Shown here: piece by piece, positions 25,410 through 33,790 of the stretch | Layout: every line of letters begins with the position of its first letter | Position numbering within the stretch: position 1 is the stretch's first letter | Notes under the pieces: generated by a model | What the model saw: only the letters and a program-made list of their open reading frames with translations | Told to the model about the DNA's origin: nothing | The model's database searches: none | Program-made: the position numbers and the translations under genes | Source of the DNA: Moduliflexus sp964602655 | GTDB lineage: Bacteria > Moduliflexota > Moduliflexia > Moduliflexales > Moduliflexaceae | Direction: 5' to 3' | Assembly (NCBI GenBank): GCA_964602655.1 | Contig: CAZRSF010000007.1 | Location: 49,732 to 113,731 of the forward strand | DNA length: 64,000 bases

Positions 25410-27566
25410 TCAATCGTTCAATCGAAACCGATCTACCGAATGCAGCAGCACATCGGCCTGGTCGGATAAGGCTTCGGCGGTGTTCGTAATCTGCGCCGAA
25501 CTCTCCTGATTTTTCAGAATAACCGTCATTAATTCGCCCGCTAAATCTAATACCTGATGGATCCCGCGCAGTTGCTCGCTGGTGGCAATATGAATCTGCG
25601 CCGCCATGTCATTGATATGGGAAATCGCCTGATCGATCTGCCCGGTCGTGGTCTTTTGCTCGTTCGTGGCGCGGGTAATATCATTCGTCATGATATCCAC
25701 TTTTGCCATCGCCATCGCGACCGTTTCGCTGGTTGACATCAAATCATGCAGCGTGGTGGCAATATCCGTGACCACGTCGGAAGAATGGCGAGCGCTTTCG
25801 AGGATTTTCTGCAATGTCGCGCGCGCCTGCTGCGTATGCGTCATGCCTTGCTCCACGCTGGCCGCGCCTTGATGAATCGTCTGCACGACATTCGCCGTAT
25901 CGCGTTTCAACGTTTGCACGACAGCGGCGATCTCTTTGGTCGAAGCGCCGACGCCATTCGCCAGACTTTTGATTTCATCTGCCACTACCGCAAATCCGCG
26001 CCCGTGCGATCCCGCCTGCGCGGCAATAATAGAGGCGTTCAGGGCTAACAGCGACGTTTGCTCCGTGATGTTTCGAATGACTTCCAGCATGGAATCAATA
26101 TCCTGCGACCGCTCTGAAAATTGGGTAATCGCCTTCACCGCCGTTGTCACTGTGTCGTGGATGGTTTCCATCGAAGAGATGACCAATTCGACTGCTTCCT
26201 GGCCTTCGACAGCATCTTGACTGGTTTCCTGCGACAGTTGTTTCGATGCGTCAATCTGGCGCACAACGTCGCCTAACGAGGTGACGGTCTGATGTAATGA
26301 GGCGATGGTGTCATGGGTTTGCTCGGTCAATGCGGTCGCATTTTCCGCAATATGCCGGATCGAAGAACTCATTTGCGAGACTGAGGCCGAGGTTTCTTCC
26401 ACTGAGGAGGACAGCACTTCGGTGCTATGCGTCACTTCCTCGACGCTGGAGGCCATTTCGTTCATGGTGGAGATCATATTTTCGACGGAATTCGTGACGT
26501 TTTTGGCGATTTCGATATCATGGGATGCTAATTGACGAATCTGTCCTCCAGTTGCGGCAATTTGACGCGACGTGCTGCGAATTCGGGCAATCAGCGCGCG
26601 CAGGTTATCGGCCATCGCCAGAATCACCTGCCCGAACGTGTCAGCCGTAGAGCGCGCCTGGACATCCACCGTTAAATTTCCATCGGAAATCTGCCGCATG
26701 ACCTCGGCGGCATGGCGCAAATAGGCGACCATATCGTGAAATGCGCGACCAAGCGCATCCTGCTGCGAACGAACGCGGACATCGTCAACAAACGTGCCAG
26801 TCGCAATATGGGACGCGGTCGTGGAAATTTCCTGTAAATAAATAGAAATCTGCTGAAACACACGCCCGATCTGCCCGATTTCATTATCGTTATTGATTTC
26901 AGACGGCAGCGCCACGAATTTCCCGCGCGCAAACTCTTCGCCGATGCTCACAAGTTGATGCACCGGACGACTGAGCAGCATGGAGAGCATCACAAACATC
27001 AGCGTCAATGCCGCCAGTAGGAAGGCAACAAACAGCAGCATCGCATGGAGCAGCACTTGATGAACTTTTTGCTCGAATAATTCTTCTGAGACCACGATTT
27101 CAATCGCGCCGAGGATATGTTGATCTTCAGTGATTAATGGGATAAAGGTATGAAAGAGGTGGTCAGCAAGCACGGTTTGGATATTGAGAGCGTTGAGAAT
27201 CTGTTCGAATTGCGGCAAGGGATGGGGAGTTTCTCTGAATTTGCTATCATTATGCGCAACAATGATCCCGTCAGGGTTGATAATTGCGATGGAAATCACA
27301 TGTTTGTCCTTATTGTTTTCGTACAATTGCAGACATTGCAGGGATAAGCCGCTTAACGCTCCGAGGGCGTCCTCATAGCTCGGATTATATTGATAGATAT
27401 TCATGACATCGTTCTTCAATCCCTGTATCATGGCTTCGGAGCGTTCTTCCAACGCCTTGCGGTAATCGTGCTTCAGGTCGTTGATATGCATCCAGGTGCT
27501 TGTCCCCAACACGACGAAAATGATCAATCCGACCGACATCAGCAATCTGCTGCGTAAACTCTTCAT
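25410..27566 (-). CDS. Methyl-accepting chemotaxis protein
   Basis: A 718-residue membrane chemoreceptor. The first helix (7-25) is followed by a periplasmic single-Cache-like sensor (about 30-170, with ISIAIINPDGIIVAHNDS), a second helix (171-198), a HAMP domain and a further HAMP-like segment (QISDGNLTVDVQARSTADTF). A long coiled-coil signalling domain then follows. Its hairpin tip reads EQTSLLALNASIIAAQAGS, HGRGFAVVADEIKSLA, close to the CheA/CheW-binding consensus but with Ile-Ile where Ala-Ile-Glu is usual. No other chemotaxis genes are adjacent. It converges on the polyol operon. Confidence 0.93.
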   Translation of the reverse strand: MKSLRSRLLMSVGLIIFVVLGTSTWMHINDLKHDYRKALEERSEAMIQGLKNDVMNIYQYNPSYEDALGALSGLSLQCLQLYENNKDKHVISIAIINPDGIIVAHNDSKFRETPHPLPQFEQILNALNIQTVLADHLFHTFIPLITEDQHILGAIEIVVSEELFEQKVHQVLLHAMLLFVAFLLAALTLMFVMLSMLLSRPVHQLVSIGEEFARGKFVALPSEINNDNEIGQIGRVFQQISIYLQEISTTASHIATGTFVDDVRVRSQQDALGRAFHDMVAYLRHAAEVMRQISDGNLTVDVQARSTADTFGQVILAMADNLRALIARIRSTSRQIAATGGQIRQLASHDIEIAKNVTNSVENMISTMNEMASSVEEVTHSTEVLSSSVEETSASVSQMSSSIRHIAENATALTEQTHDTIASLHQTVTSLGDVVRQIDASKQLSQETSQDAVEGQEAVELVISSMETIHDTVTTAVKAITQFSERSQDIDSMLEVIRNITEQTSLLALNASIIAAQAGSHGRGFAVVADEIKSLANGVGASTKEIAAVVQTLKRDTANVVQTIHQGAASVEQGMTHTQQARATLQKILESARHSSDVVTDIATTLHDLMSTSETVAMAMAKVDIMTNDITRATNEQKTTTGQIDQAISHINDMAAQIHIATSEQLRGIHQVLDLAGELMTVILKNQESSAQITNTAEALSDQADVLLHSVDRFRLND

Positions 27567-27932
27567 GCGAATCCTCCACCCTTGTAAGCATTATGATAAT
27601 ATTTATAGATGCAAAGACGATATACATGAAGAAGGTTGTGATGCAAGAAATTTTTATCGAATTTACATCAGAAGCTCGCCGCGCGAAAAATCAATTGACA
27701 GGATACAGCATCATCACGGCGTATGCATCGCGGATATGGTGGCTATTTTTTAGAATTTTTTGGCTCCACGCATTGTCAAACAGCCATATTTGACAAATGA
27801 TGCGCGAAAAAACAACCGTGTTCTCGACAAATAAGGCTGTTCGTCGGGATGTAAATAATTACATTTTTTTCTTTCTTCTTGACATTCTCCGACAGCTTCG
27901 TTAAGATACCGAGAATATGAGGGTTTTGAGGA
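27567..27932. other. Divergent intergenic region upstream of the dcw cluster
   Basis: No gene is supported; short frames lack ribosome sites. It separates the minus-strand chemoreceptor from rsmH. The right end contains the strong promoter listed separately. Around 27775-27835 two imperfect repeats (TTGTCAAACAGCC.. and ..GACAAATAAGGCTGTT) form a weak inverted repeat. Confidence 0.5.
27879..27907 (+). promoter_or_regulatory. Sigma-70-type promoter of the dcw cluster
   Basis: Perfect -35 TTGACA (27879-27884), a 17-bp spacer, and -10 TAAGAT (27902-27907), 25 bp before the rsmH start. It is the best housekeeping-type promoter match in the window. Confidence 0.75.
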
Positions 27933-28931
27933 ATGCGTGAGACGAACATGCGTGGACATCGGCATATTTCGGTATTGCTCCAGGAGACGCTGGATGGGCT
28001 TGCCTGCGATAATCCGGGCATATTTTTCGATGCGACGGTCGGATGCGGCGGGCATACGGCGGCGATTCTCTTGCAGCATCCCGCCAATCGCGTGATTGGC
28101 GTGGATCAAGATCAGGCGGCGTTGCAGATTGCCCGTGAACGTCTTCAGGAATTCGGCGACCGCGTGACGCTGTATCATGCTCGTCACGAAGCGTTCGACC
28201 GCGTCGCGCAGGAATGGGCGCAGGAACATGGCGTCGAAGCGCCCCAATTTCAGGGAATGCTGTTCGATTTAGGCGTGTCGTCGCTGCAATTCGACGAAGC
28301 CGGGCGAGGTTTCAGCTTTCAGCGCTCCGGTTGGCTGGATATGCGGATGGATACGTCAACGCCGCCGACCGCCGAGGTATTGACGGCATACGCGGTGGTC
28401 AACACGTATGAAGAAGAAGCGTTAGCGGATGTGTTTTTTCGATACGGCGAGGAACGCCAGTCGCGGCGCATTGCGCGAAGAATCGTCGAAGCGCGAGCGG
28501 CAGCGCCGATTGAGACGACTACGGAACTCGCGGAGATTGTGGATCGAGCGATTCCCAAACGCTTTCAGCAGAAAGGTCTCCATCCGGCAACGCGCGTCTT
28601 TCAGGCGATTCGAATCGAAGTGAATGCCGAATTGCAGGCGCTTGGGGACACCTTAGAACGCGCCGTCGCCTTTTTAGCGACGGAAGGCCGGTTATGTGTC
28701 ATCTCATTCCATTCGTTAGAAGACCGTATCGTCAAACAGACATTCGCACGTTTGGCGAAAGGCTGTGTCTGTCCGCCGGAGTGTCCGGTGTGTATCTGCG
28801 GGAAAACACCGCAAATCAGGCTGATTTCGAGAAAACCGATTACGCCGTCGGCAGAGGAACTGCATACGAATCCGAGAAGCCGCAGCGCGAAATTACGAAT
28901 TGTCGAGAAATTAGAAAAAATAGAACACTGA
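27933..28931 (+). CDS. rsmH: 16S rRNA (cytosine-1402 N4)-methyltransferase
   Basis: A 332-residue SAM-dependent methyltransferase (MraW) acting on the decoding site of 16S rRNA. It shows HISVLLQETLDGL, the SAM loop DATVGCGGHTAAIL (about 33-46), GMLFDLGVSSLQ, and LCVISFHSLEDRIVKQ. It opens the dcw cluster as usual, although mraZ is absent upstream. The last codons (..EKIEH and stop) are supplied by the AATAGAACACTGATTGG repeat. A shorter start at 27948 is possible. Confidence 0.96.
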   Translation: MRETNMRGHRHISVLLQETLDGLACDNPGIFFDATVGCGGHTAAILLQHPANRVIGVDQDQAALQIARERLQEFGDRVTLYHARHEAFDRVAQEWAQEHGVEAPQFQGMLFDLGVSSLQFDEAGRGFSFQRSGWLDMRMDTSTPPTAEVLTAYAVVNTYEEEALADVFFRYGEERQSRRIARRIVEARAAAPIETTTELAEIVDRAIPKRFQQKGLHPATRVFQAIRIEVNAELQALGDTLERAVAFLATEGRLCVISFHSLEDRIVKQTFARLAKGCVCPPECPVCICGKTPQIRLISRKPITPSAEELHTNPRSRSAKLRIVEKLEKIEH

Positions 28932-28990
28932 TTGGACTGAGAACGAACCCTGCCAGGGTTTCGAACCCTGGCAGGGTTGAGGTTCTATTA
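28919..28990. repeat. Nested palindromic repeats after rsmH
   Basis: AATAGAACACTGATTGGACT, the same left arm as at 14744, is followed by a perfect palindrome AACCCTGCCAGGGTT-TCG-AACCCTGGCAGGGTT (28946-28978) and then by GTTCTATT, the far end of the first repeat. It looks like a CCTGCCAGG palindrome inserted into an AATAGAAC palindrome. It fills the gap between rsmH and ftsL. Confidence 0.7.
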
Positions 28991-28997
28991 CACACGC

Positions 28998-29342
28998 ATG
29001 GCAGCAGAAGTGATTCAATTTCAGCAGAGATCAAAAGAACGTTCCCAGGGATGGGGCATTCGAATCGGCAAATTTTCTTTGAAAAAATCCTCGGCGCTCC
29101 TGTTGTTGTTTATGTGCCTGATGTTTCTTTCGGCACTCTATTATGTCGAACAGCAGATTCAGTTGCAGCGCTTGAACTATAAAATCATTGCGCTGAAACA
29201 ACAGAAAAAAGAGTTGATCGAACAGCAAAAAACCTATCAATTGCAACTGCATCAACTGACGCGCCTTGACCGGGTCGAACAAGATGTGCGAGAACAGGGA
29301 TTTGCGCCGATAGAAAAAGAACAACTCCGCATTGTCCAATAA
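28998..29342 (+). CDS. ftsL: FtsL/DivIC-like cell-division protein
   Basis: A 114-residue bitopic protein: a short cytoplasmic tail, one membrane helix (SALLLLFMCLMFLSALYYV, about 33-51), then a leucine/glutamine-rich coiled coil (ALKQQKKELIEQQKTYQLQL). Sequence identity in this family is poor; the assignment comes from the topology and the position between rsmH and ftsI. FtsL joins FtsB and FtsQ to activate septal FtsWI. No good ribosome site is visible, so expression may depend on read-through from rsmH. Confidence 0.8.
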   Translation: MAAEVIQFQQRSKERSQGWGIRIGKFSLKKSSALLLLFMCLMFLSALYYVEQQIQLQRLNYKIIALKQQKKELIEQQKTYQLQLHQLTRLDRVEQDVREQGFAPIEKEQLRIVQ

Positions 29343-29356
29343 AAGGGTAAACACGC

Positions 29357-31108
29357 ATGGCTGTCACCAAAAAACTGCGACGACGTATTTCTGTGATTTT
29401 CGTCGGCTTGCTGCTCGTACAACTTGGGATTGTGGCGAGGTTAGTACAACTGCAAATTCTGGAACACCCGAAATATCTCAAATTTGCGCAAGAACAATCC
29501 AAAGGCAACCTGTTGACGCTGCCGGTGCGCGGCAAAATTTATGATCGGAATCTCTTCCCGCTTGCGGAAAGCATTGATACGAAATCGGTGGTGATGAGAG
29601 CGTCGCAGGTGGCCTCAGCCTCCACGCCGCTTCAACGGGTGTCCTCGCTGCTCGATATTCCTGCCGACCGCTTATATGCCGCATCCGACGAATCGTCGCG
29701 TTTGACCTATCTCAAGCGGAAGCTGACGCCGGAACAATTGACCGGCATCCAATCGCTGCTGGCGGAAGACGATATGCGCAACGCCGGAATTTTTTTAGTG
29801 CCCGACACCAAACGTTTTTACCCGCAGCGCCGCCTCGCCTCGCATCTGTTGGGCTTCACCGGACTCGACGAATACGGCTATGACAATCAAGGATTGGAAG
29901 GGCTGGAATATCATTACAACAGCTATCTTCGCGGCAGCGCCGACCGCTACGCCGTCAAGATGGACGCCAGACGCAATTCGCTGAAAAGCTGGGAATTGGA
30001 GGTCAAAAATACCGGGTACGATTTAGTGTTGACGATTGACAAAAACATTCAATACATGGTGGAGCGCGAATTGGAAACCACGTTCCGCGACGAACGAGCC
30101 CGTCATGCCACCGTCATCGTGATGAATCCGCATACCGGCGAAATTCTGGCGATGGTGAATTATCCCGATTTCAACCCCAATGAATTTTCGCGCTATCCGC
30201 AGGAATATTATAAAAATCGCGCCGTCGCCTGGGATTACGAGCCGGGTTCGACCTTTAAAGTCGTCCAGGCTGCGGCAGCGTTCGAAGAGGGCATTTTAAG
30301 CCCGCAAGACCGCTACGACAATAACAACGGCTTTCTGCCCGCCACGTCGAAAACGCCGGAAGAATGGAAAACCTCGAACTTGATGTCGGTCGAAGATATT
30401 CTCGTGCAATCGAATAACCTCGGCGCGATGAAAATCAGCGAGCAGCTTGGGCCGCAGCGGTTTTATGATTACATCCGCGCGTTCGGGTTCGGCGTTCCTT
30501 CTGGCATCGATCTTCCCGGCGAAATTACCGGGAGATTGCGCGAGCCGAGCGAATGGTCGAATATTTCGCTGCATTCGCTGTCTATCGGGCAGGAAATCTC
30601 GGTGACGCCGCTTCAAATTACGAACGCCTTTGCCGTGCTGGCAAACGGCGGCATTTTGTATCGCCCGTACATCGTGAAAGAGATTCGCACGGCGGACGGC
30701 GTTCCGATTCAGCGGATCGAGCCGATGAAAACGCGGCGGGTCATTTCCAGAAAAACCGCGCAGATGATGCGCGACATTTTGGGCAACGTCGTGGAACGCG
30801 GCACAGGCAAACGCGCGGCGGCAAGCGGGTATCGTTTCGCAGGAAAAACCGGCACGGCGCAGAAATTCAACAGCAACGCCGGAGGATATTCCAGCACCCG
30901 CTTAGTCACGTCGTTTGTCGGCTTTGCTCCGGCAGAGTATCCGGTGGTCGTGATTTCCGCCATCGTGGATGAACCGGCGGAAAATGAATGGGGCGGCACG
31001 GTCGCCGCGCCGCTGTTCAAGCGGATTGCCGAGCGTGTCCTGCCCTATATGGATATTCCTTCCGACCTGAAAGCGAACGAATTTATGGCGCTGAAGCAGA
31101 CGCGCTGA
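29357..31108 (+). CDS. ftsI: Septal peptidoglycan transpeptidase (class B PBP, FtsI/PBP3)
   Basis: A 583-residue class B penicillin-binding protein. It has an N-terminal membrane helix (12-30), a pedestal domain starting RGKIYDRNLFPLA (59-71), and a transpeptidase domain. The three active-site motifs are GSTFK (Ser298, Lys301), SNN (352-354) and KTGT (497-500). It crosslinks septal peptidoglycan together with FtsW. No PASTA domain is present. It follows ftsL by 14 bp and precedes a hydrolase by 6 bp, so all three should be cotranscribed. Confidence 0.95.
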   Translation: MAVTKKLRRRISVIFVGLLLVQLGIVARLVQLQILEHPKYLKFAQEQSKGNLLTLPVRGKIYDRNLFPLAESIDTKSVVMRASQVASASTPLQRVSSLLDIPADRLYAASDESSRLTYLKRKLTPEQLTGIQSLLAEDDMRNAGIFLVPDTKRFYPQRRLASHLLGFTGLDEYGYDNQGLEGLEYHYNSYLRGSADRYAVKMDARRNSLKSWELEVKNTGYDLVLTIDKNIQYMVERELETTFRDERARHATVIVMNPHTGEILAMVNYPDFNPNEFSRYPQEYYKNRAVAWDYEPGSTFKVVQAAAAFEEGILSPQDRYDNNNGFLPATSKTPEEWKTSNLMSVEDILVQSNNLGAMKISEQLGPQRFYDYIRAFGFGVPSGIDLPGEITGRLREPSEWSNISLHSLSIGQEISVTPLQITNAFAVLANGGILYRPYIVKEIRTADGVPIQRIEPMKTRRVISRKTAQMMRDILGNVVERGTGKRAAASGYRFAGKTGTAQKFNSNAGGYSSTRLVTSFVGFAPAEYPVVVISAIVDEPAENEWGGTVAAPLFKRIAERVLPYMDIPSDLKANEFMALKQTR

Positions 31109-31114
31109 CCGGTC

Positions 31115-31897
31115 ATGTTTATTACCATTCGGAATCTCAAACTCCACTATCGCGCCTCCGGCGAAGGTCAACCGGTCTTGCTGCTGCACGGCTGGGGCGT
31201 CGATCTGACGACGTTCGCCACGCTTCACGCCCATCTCGAACGATTTTTTCATACTGTTTCTCTCGATTTTCCCGGATTCGGACAGAGCGATCCGCCGCCG
31301 GTCGCCTGGGGCACGGCAGAATACGCCGACATTGTCCGCGAATTTCTTCAGGCCATGCAGATTGACGCGCCGATTCTGATCGGGCATTCGTTCGGCGGAC
31401 GCATTGCGATCCGGTTAGCGTCCTCGCAGCCGATTCCCAAAATGATTCTGTTCGGCAGCGCCGGAATTCGCCCGAAACGCTCGTTGAAATATTACGCGAA
31501 AGTCTATGCCTACAAAGCCGCCAAAGCCGTGTTGACGCTGCCGGGTGTTCGGGCGCATGGCGAGCCGATTTTAGAACGTTATCGGCGGCAGTCCGGCTCG
31601 CAGGATTATCAGCAGGCGTCCGGCGTGATGCGTGGCACGTTCATCAAGGTCGTGAACGAAGATTTGCGCTACCTGCTGCCGAACATCACCGCGTCAACAC
31701 TGCTGATCTGGGGCGAACGCGACACCGCCACGCCAGTCGCCGACGGTCGCCTGATGGAACGGATGATTCCCGATGCCGGCCTTGTCGTGCTGAAAGATGC
31801 CGGACATTACGCCTTTTTAGACCGCTTCCAGCAAACGATGCTGATTCTGAATAATTTTTTGAAACACGAGATGATACCGCCCCCAACCCCCTCCTGA
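31115..31897 (+). CDS. Alpha/beta-fold hydrolase
   Basis: A 260-residue cytosolic alpha/beta hydrolase. The nucleophile elbow is GHSFGG (Ser92), the oxyanion region is LLLHGWG, the acid lies in IWGERDTATPV, and the catalytic His in DAGHYAFLD. The family includes esterases, haloperoxidases and C-C hydrolases, so no substrate can be named. Its location 6 bp after ftsI is unusual for a dcw cluster. The last codons (IPPPTPS) are encoded by a palindromic repeat that overlaps the stop. Confidence 0.85.
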   Translation: MFITIRNLKLHYRASGEGQPVLLLHGWGVDLTTFATLHAHLERFFHTVSLDFPGFGQSDPPPVAWGTAEYADIVREFLQAMQIDAPILIGHSFGGRIAIRLASSQPIPKMILFGSAGIRPKRSLKYYAKVYAYKAAKAVLTLPGVRAHGEPILERYRRQSGSQDYQQASGVMRGTFIKVVNEDLRYLLPNITASTLLIWGERDTATPVADGRLMERMIPDAGLVVLKDAGHYAFLDRFQQTMLILNNFLKHEMIPPPTPS

Positions 31898-31920
31898 TTC
31901 AGGAGGGGGCTTAGGGGTGG
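31877..31920. repeat. CCCCCTCCTGATTCAGGAGGGGG palindrome
   Basis: Central perfect arms CCCCCTCCTGA/TCAGGAGGGGG are extended by CCGCCCCCAA and TTAGGGGTGG. It overlaps the 3' end of the hydrolase and ends before murF. It may have replaced the original C-terminus. Confidence 0.7.
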
Positions 31921-31932
31921 TGGCCTGTTCGC

Positions 31933-33531
31933 ATGACCATATTTTTTGTTTTGCTCGCGCTTGCCGCTTACGGCGTTCATACCGTCTGGAAGCTGAAAAA
32001 ACAGCTTCACACGCTGCAACTCAATTCGTACCGCACGGAGCGCTATTTCCGCTGGCTGAAGCAGAATTTTCGCAAAACCATCGCGCCGCTTGACGCGATT
32101 CCGGCAATTGGTTTGCTGCCCGTCTTATTCGGCGAAATAGGCATGGCCGCGCTGATCTGGATCGCCGCCTACGCCGCGCTGTTCTTTTTCCGTTCGCCGC
32201 AAAAAGAAAAGAAGCCGCTGGTCTGGACGCAGCGCGCTATCCGGCTGTTTGCCGCGATGCTGATTCTGCTGATCGGCCTGACGATTCCGGGCTTGAGCGC
32301 ATGGCTTGCGTCGAATAGCCGCGTGATCGCGTTTATGTTGTTTACCGGCCTGCTGCTATTGAATCTTTTTCCGTGTGCCTTAGCGCTCGCCGCCAATGTC
32401 GTGACAACGCCGCTCGAATCGGCGATCAATCGTTGGTTTTATAACGACGCCCGCCGCCGAATCCGCCAGATGCCGCGCCTGCGCGTCATCGGCATTACCG
32501 GAAGTTTCGGCAAAACCAGCACGAAAACCATGTTGCAGCGCATGTTGGCCGAAGAATTTCATGTCGTGATGACGCCGGAAAGCTACAATACGCCGATGGG
32601 CGTAACGAAAGTCATTCGTTCCACGCTGACGCCGGTGCATGAAATGTTTGTCGTGGAAATGGGAGCGCGACAGCCCGGCGACATCCGCGAACTGTGCGAA
32701 TTGGTCGCCCCGAAAATCGGCGTTCTCACCGCTATCGGCGAGCAGCATTTGGAGACCTTTCACGACATCGAGACGATTATCCGCACCAAACATGAATTGA
32801 TCGAAGCGCTCCCGCCCGACGGCGTGGCGTTTTTGAACATGGATAACGAGCATGTCCGCAGCGTGGCGAATTTAACGCCGGTCAAAAAGATTTTTTACGG
32901 CATTGATTCCGACGACCTGCACTATTCCGCTAAAAATCTCCGCGTTAGCGGCGCAGGCAGCGCGTTCGAGTTTTGCACGCCGGACGGACGCCAGAAAACC
33001 TTCCACACGCGCCTGCTCGGCAAGCATAACATCTACAATATTGTCGCGGCGGCAGCGGTTGCCTGCGAATTAGGCATGGATTTGGCGATTATTGCGGCAG
33101 TTGTCAAAAATCTCGACCCGGTGACGCACCGGCTCGAACTCAAAAAAACTGCGCAGAATATCACGATTATTGACGACGCCTACAATTCCAATCCGGTCGG
33201 AGCGCATTCGGCGCTGGACGTGCTTGCCTCGATGGAGGGCGGGCAGCGTATTCTCATCACGCCCGGCATGGTGGAACTCGGAGCGCGGGAATATGAACTA
33301 AATCACGCCTTCGGAAAACATGCGGCGGAGTGTTGCGATTACGTGATTCTTGTCGGGCAGAAACAAACGATTCCGATTCAGGAAGGCTTGAAAGCCTCGA
33401 ATTATCAGGCGGAACGCTGCTATGTCGCCGCCAATCTGACCGACGCCAATCGGCATCTATGGACATTCGTCAAGCCGGGCGATTTCGTCATGTATGAAAA
33501 CGATTTACCGGATACGTATAATGAACAATAA
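31933..33531 (+). CDS. murF: Mur ligase (MurF type) with N-terminal membrane domain
   Basis: A 532-residue ATP-dependent ligase, most like MurF, which adds D-Ala-D-Ala to UDP-MurNAc-tripeptide. The first 170 residues contain about four hydrophobic segments (1-15, 58-86, 104-123, 130-155) in place of the usual soluble UDP-substrate-binding domain. The catalytic core follows: P-loop GITGSFGKTSTKT (187-199), MFVVEMGARQPGDI, GEQHLETF, LLGKHNIYN and the C-terminal DDAYNSNPVGAHSAL. Membrane-fused Mur ligases are known in some lineages. The alternative is a related ligase acting on lipid-linked substrate. It lies in the dcw cluster, but murE, murD, murG and murC are absent here. Confidence 0.85.
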   Translation: MTIFFVLLALAAYGVHTVWKLKKQLHTLQLNSYRTERYFRWLKQNFRKTIAPLDAIPAIGLLPVLFGEIGMAALIWIAAYAALFFFRSPQKEKKPLVWTQRAIRLFAAMLILLIGLTIPGLSAWLASNSRVIAFMLFTGLLLLNLFPCALALAANVVTTPLESAINRWFYNDARRRIRQMPRLRVIGITGSFGKTSTKTMLQRMLAEEFHVVMTPESYNTPMGVTKVIRSTLTPVHEMFVVEMGARQPGDIRELCELVAPKIGVLTAIGEQHLETFHDIETIIRTKHELIEALPPDGVAFLNMDNEHVRSVANLTPVKKIFYGIDSDDLHYSAKNLRVSGAGSAFEFCTPDGRQKTFHTRLLGKHNIYNIVAAAAVACELGMDLAIIAAVVKNLDPVTHRLELKKTAQNITIIDDAYNSNPVGAHSALDVLASMEGGQRILITPGMVELGAREYELNHAFGKHAAECCDYVILVGQKQTIPIQEGLKASNYQAERCYVAANLTDANRHLWTFVKPGDFVMYENDLPDTYNEQ

Positions 33532-33597
33532 TTGACAATTTTTAAAGATTTCATAAAATTTTCACAGAATTTTCAATTTAAAGGCTGTAATTTTTTA

Positions 33598-33737
33598 GGA
33601 GTGCCAAAGCTTGCTTTGACTGTCCGCGTATCTTTACTCTGAACAACAACGATACGCGATTGTTTTGAGAAATTATATTTGAGATAGGATAGTTTTGTGG
33701 ATTTTCCAAGAATGTCAAAGCAAGCATTGACACCCCT
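33598..33737. repeat. GGAGTGCC palindrome, copy 2 (long form)
   Basis: Arms AGGAGTGCCAAAGCTTGCTT and the imperfect complement AAAGCAAGCATTGACACCCC are separated by about 95 bp of AT-rich DNA. The rest of the 33532-33790 gap holds no gene. The long spacer and arm mismatches suggest an old copy. Confidence 0.6.
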
Positions 33738-33790
33738 GACTAATTTTCACAAATTTATGCAGTATCAAGTATACAAAGGGAAAATGGCGT

